Of a stretch of 17,936 nucleotides of DNA, positions 14,750-17,936 are shown piece by piece; the first letter of the stretch is position 1, and each line of letters starts with the position of its first letter. Source of the stretch: CAISOG01 sp044375625 (lineage in GTDB: Bacteria > Pseudomonadota > Alphaproteobacteria > CAISOG01). The stretch spans positions 1 to 17,936 of the forward strand of contig JBILMH010000036.1 of the NCBI GenBank assembly GCA_044375625.1, in the 5' to 3' direction. The translations under genes and the position numbers were made by a program. The notes beneath the pieces are model-generated. The model saw only the letters and a program-made list of their open reading frames with translations, did not search any database and was not told the DNA's origin.

Positions 14750-15727
14750 ATGATTGTTATTACTGGAGGAGCTGGATTTATCGGCTCTAACTTGGTTGCC
14801 GCCTTGCAAGCTGCGGGTGAATATGACGTGGTTGTTTGCGACAAAATGGATCACCCGCACAAATGGGAAAATTTGGCGCAGACGGAGATCGCCGATTTCG
14901 TCTATCCCGATGATTTGTTTGATTTTCTTGATCGGCACGCCGCCCAGATTAACGTGATTTATCATTTGGGCGGGATTACCAACACCACCGCCACCGACCC
15001 CGAAAGCGTGATTTTGAGCAATTTTGGCCTGTCGCGCAACCTGTGGGATTGGTGTTGCAAACGCGGAACCCGCCTGATTTACGCCAGTGACGCCGCCACC
15101 TATGGCCTGGGTGAGGCGGGATTTGAGGATGGATTTGATTGCGACACGCTGAAAAAATTGCGCCCCCGCACCCTGTATAGCTGGAGCAAGCATCTGTTCG
15201 ACCAACGCATCGCCCGCCAGTTGCTGTCGCGGCGTGATAAGCCGACCCAATACGCTGGCCTGAAGCTGTTCAGCGTTTATGGCCCGCATGAGGAGCATAA
15301 GGCGAACCAACGCAGCGTCGCGCGCCAGCTGATTGACCAGGTTGAGGGTGAGGGGGTGATACGGCTGTTCAAATCGGGGCGACCCGACATTGGCCATGGG
15401 GATCAACGCCGTGATTTCGTGCATGTGCATGACGTGGCCAACCTGCTGGTCTGGCTGTTACAGAATCCCGAAGTTAACGGGCTGTTTAACGTCGGCACGG
15501 GGCGGGCGCGCAGTTTTAATGAGCTGGCGGCGGCGGTGATGATCACCACCGGTAAGGATAAGGCCGCCATCGACTATATCGATATGCCCCAGGGGATGGA
15601 GTCGACCTATCAATACCTGGCGGAGGCCAAATTGGATCGCCTGCGCGCCGCGGGCTATACCGCGCCCTTTCGCCAGATTGAACAGGGCGTCAAAGACTAT
15701 GTGGCATGGTTGAAAAATCGGGGGTAA
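14750..15727 (+). CDS. hldD: ADP-L-glycero-D-manno-heptose 6-epimerase
   Basis: HldD is an extended short-chain dehydrogenase that epimerises ADP-heptose for the inner core of LPS. The 325 residues show the NAD(P) loop GGAGFIGSN (6-14), HLGGITNTTATD, YASDAATYG (111-119), the catalytic Tyr143-x-x-x-Lys147 in YSWSK, SVYGPHEEHK, and FNVGTGRARSFNELA. The start at ATG 14750 (MIVITGG) fits the family exactly; AAAAGGGA precedes it. Odd point: the residue aligned with the catalytic Ser of E. coli HldD (Ser116) and GalE (Ser124) is Asp114 here, with Ser113 beside it. A truncated copy of its 3' end lies at 16334-16396. Confidence 0.93.
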   Translation: MIVITGGAGFIGSNLVAALQAAGEYDVVVCDKMDHPHKWENLAQTEIADFVYPDDLFDFLDRHAAQINVIYHLGGITNTTATDPESVILSNFGLSRNLWDWCCKRGTRLIYASDAATYGLGEAGFEDGFDCDTLKKLRPRTLYSWSKHLFDQRIARQLLSRRDKPTQYAGLKLFSVYGPHEEHKANQRSVARQLIDQVEGEGVIRLFKSGRPDIGHGDQRRDFVHVHDVANLLVWLLQNPEVNGLFNVGTGRARSFNELAAAVMITTGKDKAAIDYIDMPQGMESTYQYLAEAKLDRLRAAGYTAPFRQIEQGVKDYVAWLKNRG

Positions 15728-15773
15728 TCTAGTGGGGTATTTAGCCCAGATCCTTTAGCCAAGAGCGCTTTCC

Positions 15774-16334
15774 ATGAATGACACAGCAGCTCCCGCAGCT
15801 GAAACATCACCCACTCCCCCGCCTGCCCCATTAAGCGCTGAGGCAAGGGCTTTTCGCTTTTGGCTTTGCCGACTGCCGTGGGTGGTGTTTGGCGTGGGGG
15901 TGATTTTGTTTTTGCTTAATGCTGTCATGGGCGACCCAAGCAATAAAAACTTTGCAACGCCGTTAGAAGCACTTATCGATCAAGTATACGGGATATTGGC
16001 TTTTATGGTTGCCATGCCTTTGATCGGTTATATCCGCCTAAGCTGGCGGGTGCTGACCAAGCTTTCCACATTGTCCACAAGCCAAATGCGTCTAATTGCA
16101 TGGACATCATCTGTCAGGGTGGTTTGGCTTAGCTGGCCGCAATGGTTGGTGTATTATGTTGTAATAAATAGCAGTTTTCATTTTTCTTTTAAGGACTTAG
16201 CGAGCTCTATGATTTTTTTAACAAGCATAATTGGGACTTATATCCTTGGCATAACAGGTCTCGTCACCTTCATTTTCTCAACAGCGTGGGAGCTGGAGTT
16301 GCTGCTCCGTCGTCTGTTTCGGCGCAGGGGTTAA
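15774..16334 (+). CDS. Orphan membrane protein with Pro/Ala-rich N-terminus
   Basis: No family recognised. The 186-residue product begins with a disordered Ala/Pro/Thr segment (1-24) and then has four hydrophobic segments (about 34-52, 70-88, 113-131, 144-170), ending in an Arg-rich cytoplasmic tail (RRLFRRRG). The single cysteine is Cys32. It lies 46 bases after hldD on the same strand and could be co-transcribed. Its stop codon runs directly into a 63-base remnant of the hldD 3' end, so the gene is bracketed by homologous sequence and probably arrived, or was moved, by a duplication or insertion event. Base composition is somewhat lower in G+C than hldD, mainly in the third quarter. Confidence 0.75.
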   Translation: MNDTAAPAAETSPTPPPAPLSAEARAFRFWLCRLPWVVFGVGVILFLLNAVMGDPSNKNFATPLEALIDQVYGILAFMVAMPLIGYIRLSWRVLTKLSTLSTSQMRLIAWTSSVRVVWLSWPQWLVYYVVINSSFHFSFKDLASSMIFLTSIIGTYILGITGLVTFIFSTAWELELLLRRLFRRRG

Positions 16335-16396
16335 CCTATCAATATCTGGCGAAGGCCAAAAAAGACTATGTGGCATGGCTGAAAAATCGGGACTAA
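16334..16396 (+). pseudogene. Shrunken duplicate of the hldD 3' end
   Basis: These 63 bases match two blocks of hldD that are 60 bases apart there: 15605-15631 and 15692-15727. Read in the hldD frame they give TYQYLAKAK joined to KDYVAWLKNRD and a stop, against TYQYLAEAK and KDYVAWLKNRG in hldD. Differences are two synonymous changes (TAC/TAT, TTG/CTG) and two replacements (Glu to Lys, Gly to Asp), plus the in-frame 60-base deletion, whose ends share CAAA. There is no start codon, so it is a relic, not a gene. Confidence 0.85.
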
Positions 16397-16458
16397 ACTG
16401 GCTCTACTATTCCCACCACTCCGCTGTCATCCTACCCCTGCTTTTTTCGCTTCTCCGT

Positions 16459-16554
16459 TGTCATCCTACCCCCTGTGGGTAGGATCTCCTCAGGCTTTTG
16501 CCGATTGTGCGGCGGTTAGGATTTGAGATTCACCCCATAAAGGGTAGAATGACA
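16459..16554. repeat. Bi-hairpin palindromic element, copy A (96 bp)
   Basis: The 30-base ends (16459-16488 and 16525-16554) are imperfect inverted repeats of each other, bounded by TGTCAT and ATGACA. The left arm is itself a hairpin: ATCCTACCC (16463-16471) pairs perfectly with GGGTAGGAT (16477-16485) around 5 bases. The right arm folds less well. It resembles REP/BIME-type dispersed elements. Confidence 0.7.
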
Positions 16555-16597
16555 TGGTGATGTGGGTACATTGCATCCATCCATGCCACCACGCCGT

Positions 16598-16691
16598 TGT
16601 CATCTCCGCGTAGGCGGAGATCCAGAGCCCTGTTGCTAGCTACCCTTAGCCGTACCATCGCATGGATCCCCCGCCTTCGCGGAGGATGACA
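16598..16691. repeat. Bi-hairpin palindromic element, copy B (94 bp)
   Basis: Left arm 16598-16624 and right arm 16663-16691 are imperfect inverted repeats with the same TGTCAT...ATGACA ends as copy A. The left arm contains the perfect hairpin TCTCCGC/GCGGAGA around GTAG. The arm sequences inside the ends differ from copy A, but total length and architecture agree. Confidence 0.7.
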
Positions 16692-16730
16692 GGGTTGTGA
16701 TGAGGCGGGGCGGTGGCAAGGCGCAAAGGG

Positions 16731-17936
16731 TTAGGGGGACGGCGTCTTCGGCGGAGTGTTCAGCGGTTTGCTGGCTGCCATTTGTGCCCGCGCCAGCTGT
16801 TCGGGGGTTAGTATTTTTTCAACAATATTAAGAGTCTTAGAGGCATCCTCATACCCCTGTGCCGCCGCCCGCGCCAGCCAGATATAGGCTGTTTCATAAT
16901 CCCTCGTTACCCCTTCGCCCTTACCATACATCAAACCGAGGTTATATTGCGCCTTGGCATTTCCCTGTTCAGCCGCTTTGCGATACCATTTAACCGCTTC
17001 GGCATAATCTCTCGTGACCCCCTGACCGTTATGATACATCGAACCGAGGCTAAATTGCGCCGCTGCATAACCCTGTTCAGCCGCTTTGCGATACCATTTA
17101 ACCGCTTCGGCATCATCCCTCGTGACCCCCTGACCGTTATCATACATCGAACCGAGGCTAAATTGCGCCGCTGCATAACCCTGTTCAGCAGCTTTGCGAT
17201 ACCATTTAACCGCTTCGGCATAATCCCTCGTGACCCCCTGACCGTTATCATACATCGAACCGAGGCTAAATTGCGCCACCGCATCGCCCTGTTCAGCAGC
17301 TTTGCGATACCATTTAACCGCTTCAGTATAATCCCTCGTTACCCCCTGACCTTTAAGGTAACTTACACCGAGATTATATTGCGCATCCGCATAACCCTGT
17401 TCAGCAGCTTTGCGATACCATTTCGCCGCTTCGGCATAATCCCTCGTTACCCCTTCTCCTTCACGATACATCACACCGAGATTGGATTGCGCCGCTGCCA
17501 ATCCCTGTTCAGCCGCTTTGCGATACCATTTCACCGCCTCGGCATCATCCCTCGTTACGCCCCAACCGTTATCGTACATCAAACCGAGATTATATTGCGC
17601 CGCCGCATCGCCCTGTTCCGCCGCTTTGCGATACCATTTAACCGCTTCGGCATCATCCCTCGTTACGCCCCAACCGTTATCGTACATCACACCGAGATTG
17701 GATTGCGCCACCGCATTACCCTGCTCAGCCGCTTTGCGATACCATTTAACCGCTTCGGCATAATCCCGCGTTACCCCCTGACCTTTTTCATACATCACAC
17801 CGAGATTGGATTGCGCCGCTGCCAATCCCTGTTCAGCCGCTTTGCGATACCATTTCACCGCTTCGGCGTAATCTCTTGTTACCCCCTGACCTTTAGCGTA
17901 CATCACACCGAGATTAAATTGCGCCACCGCATCACC
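16731..17936 (-). CDS. Sel1-like repeat protein (start beyond right edge)
   Basis: The frame is open to the last base and reads GDAVAQFNLG at the edge, so the true start lies outside. The visible 402 codons hold ten complete 36-residue Sel1-like repeats (alpha-alpha solenoid of the TPR superfamily), each following the pattern AQ-x-x-LG-x-MY-x-x-G-x-GVTRD-x-AEAVKWYRKAAEQG. The tenth diverges (TAYIWLARAAAQG), as capping repeats do, and a 38-residue tail follows, ending in a Pro/Thr/Lys-rich TPPKTPSP. Such solenoids bind partner proteins, and in bacteria serve in envelope assembly, signalling or host contact; the partner here is unknown. A signal peptide cannot be judged without the N-terminus. 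Confidence 0.92.
   Translation of the reverse strand, partial: GDAVAQFNLGVMYAKGQGVTRDYAEAVKWYRKAAEQGLAAAQSNLGVMYEKGQGVTRDYAEAVKWYRKAAEQGNAVAQSNLGVMYDNGWGVTRDDAEAVKWYRKAAEQGDAAAQYNLGLMYDNGWGVTRDDAEAVKWYRKAAEQGLAAAQSNLGVMYREGEGVTRDYAEAAKWYRKAAEQGYADAQYNLGVSYLKGQGVTRDYTEAVKWYRKAAEQGDAVAQFSLGSMYDNGQGVTRDYAEAVKWYRKAAEQGYAAAQFSLGSMYDNGQGVTRDDAEAVKWYRKAAEQGYAAAQFSLGSMYHNGQGVTRDYAEAVKWYRKAAEQGNAKAQYNLGLMYGKGEGVTRDYETAYIWLARAAAQGYEDASKTLNIVEKILTPEQLARAQMAASKPLNTPPKTPSP
16848..17936 (-). repeat. Tandem array of ten 108-bp Sel1 units
   Basis: Ten in-frame 108-base units fill 16848-17927, and the last 9 bases belong to an eleventh. Unit-to-unit identity is high at the DNA level. The segment encoding VTRD-x-AEAVKWYRKAAEQG is almost invariant, and differences cluster at a few codons. 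Units 3 and 4 (counted from the right edge) share DNGWGVTRDD; units 7, 8 and 9 are nearly the same. Confidence 0.9.

Larger units (their letters stand above)
16397..16730. other. 334-base gene-free region rich in palindromes
   Basis: No coding frame of substance. It contains the two bi-hairpin elements listed separately and a lone partial arm (16421-16438) that differs from the start of the first element by one base in 18. The segments 16397-16420 and 16692-16730 show nothing recognisable. No promoter or RNA gene was identified. Confidence 0.7.

Noticed and set aside
16459..16691. Insertion sequence or MITE with its own transposase
   Set aside because: No transposase frame, and no target-site duplication could be recognised around the palindromes.
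17925..17927. GTG at 17927 as start of the Sel1 protein
   Set aside because: It lies in the middle of a repeat unit, and the frame remains open to the window edge with repeat sequence upstream.
16848..17936. Regular 108-bp repeats considered as a CRISPR or satellite array
   Set aside because: The units are continuous coding sequence for Sel1 repeats, with no unique spacers.

Overview
The window is chromosomal DNA of an alphaproteobacterium, most like the Rhodospirillales and relatives; the genus cannot be read from it. The reasons are a divK-pleD operon of Caulobacter type, an EipB/DUF1849 envelope protein, a UbiK-YbjN-ProC operon, a COQ7-type quinone hydroxylase, and the rpsL-rpsG-fusA ribosomal operon beside a bacterial-type aspS. 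The core genes look GC-rich and vertically inherited. Two short orphan genes (10125-10565 and 12328-12825) are visibly richer in A+T.

Layout. Positions 1-1547 (minus) hold the str operon rpsL-rpsG-fusA, with fusA cut by the window edge. Divergent from it, 1766-4437 (plus) holds aspS and an exported EipB-like protein. 4587-6433 (plus) is the cell-cycle/c-di-GMP pair divK-pleD, joined by an ATGA overlap. 6537-6863 (minus) is an exported Ala/Pro/Lys/His-rich low-complexity protein. 7111-7650 (plus) is an AhpC-type peroxiredoxin followed by a good intrinsic terminator. 7766-9998 (plus) is a tight cluster: a YqaA/DedA-type membrane protein, DsbB, COQ7 and a secreted eight-cysteine protein of unknown family. 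10125-10565 is an orphan four-helix membrane protein. 10657-12087 is a phosphomannomutase/phosphoglucomutase. 12328-12825 is an A+T-rich orphan with its own promoter. 14665-12843 (minus) is the operon ubiK-ybjN-proC. 14750-15727 (plus) is hldD, followed by an orphan membrane protein (15774-16334). The last 1.6 kb holds a 63-bp shrunken copy of the hldD 3' end, two palindromic bi-hairpin elements, and a long Sel1-repeat protein (minus) that runs off the right edge.

How the genes fit together. Envelope biogenesis and oxidative chemistry recur: EipB (two cysteines placed to pair), DsbB, the eight-cysteine exported protein, peroxiredoxin, two ubiquinone genes (coq7, ubiK), and sugar-nucleotide/LPS genes (phosphohexomutase, hldD). 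DsbB could drive disulfide formation in the two exported cysteine proteins, with ubiquinone as the electron sink.

The observations most worth following are: the hldD tail remnant that brackets an orphan membrane gene; an Asp at the catalytic Ser position of HldD; the mirror-symmetric C-x9-CC-x6-CC-x9-C motif in the secreted protein; the paired bi-hairpin elements of about 95 bp with TGTCAT...ATGACA ends; and the nearly identical 108-bp Sel1 array. I did not find a complete new multi-gene defence or mobile system here.
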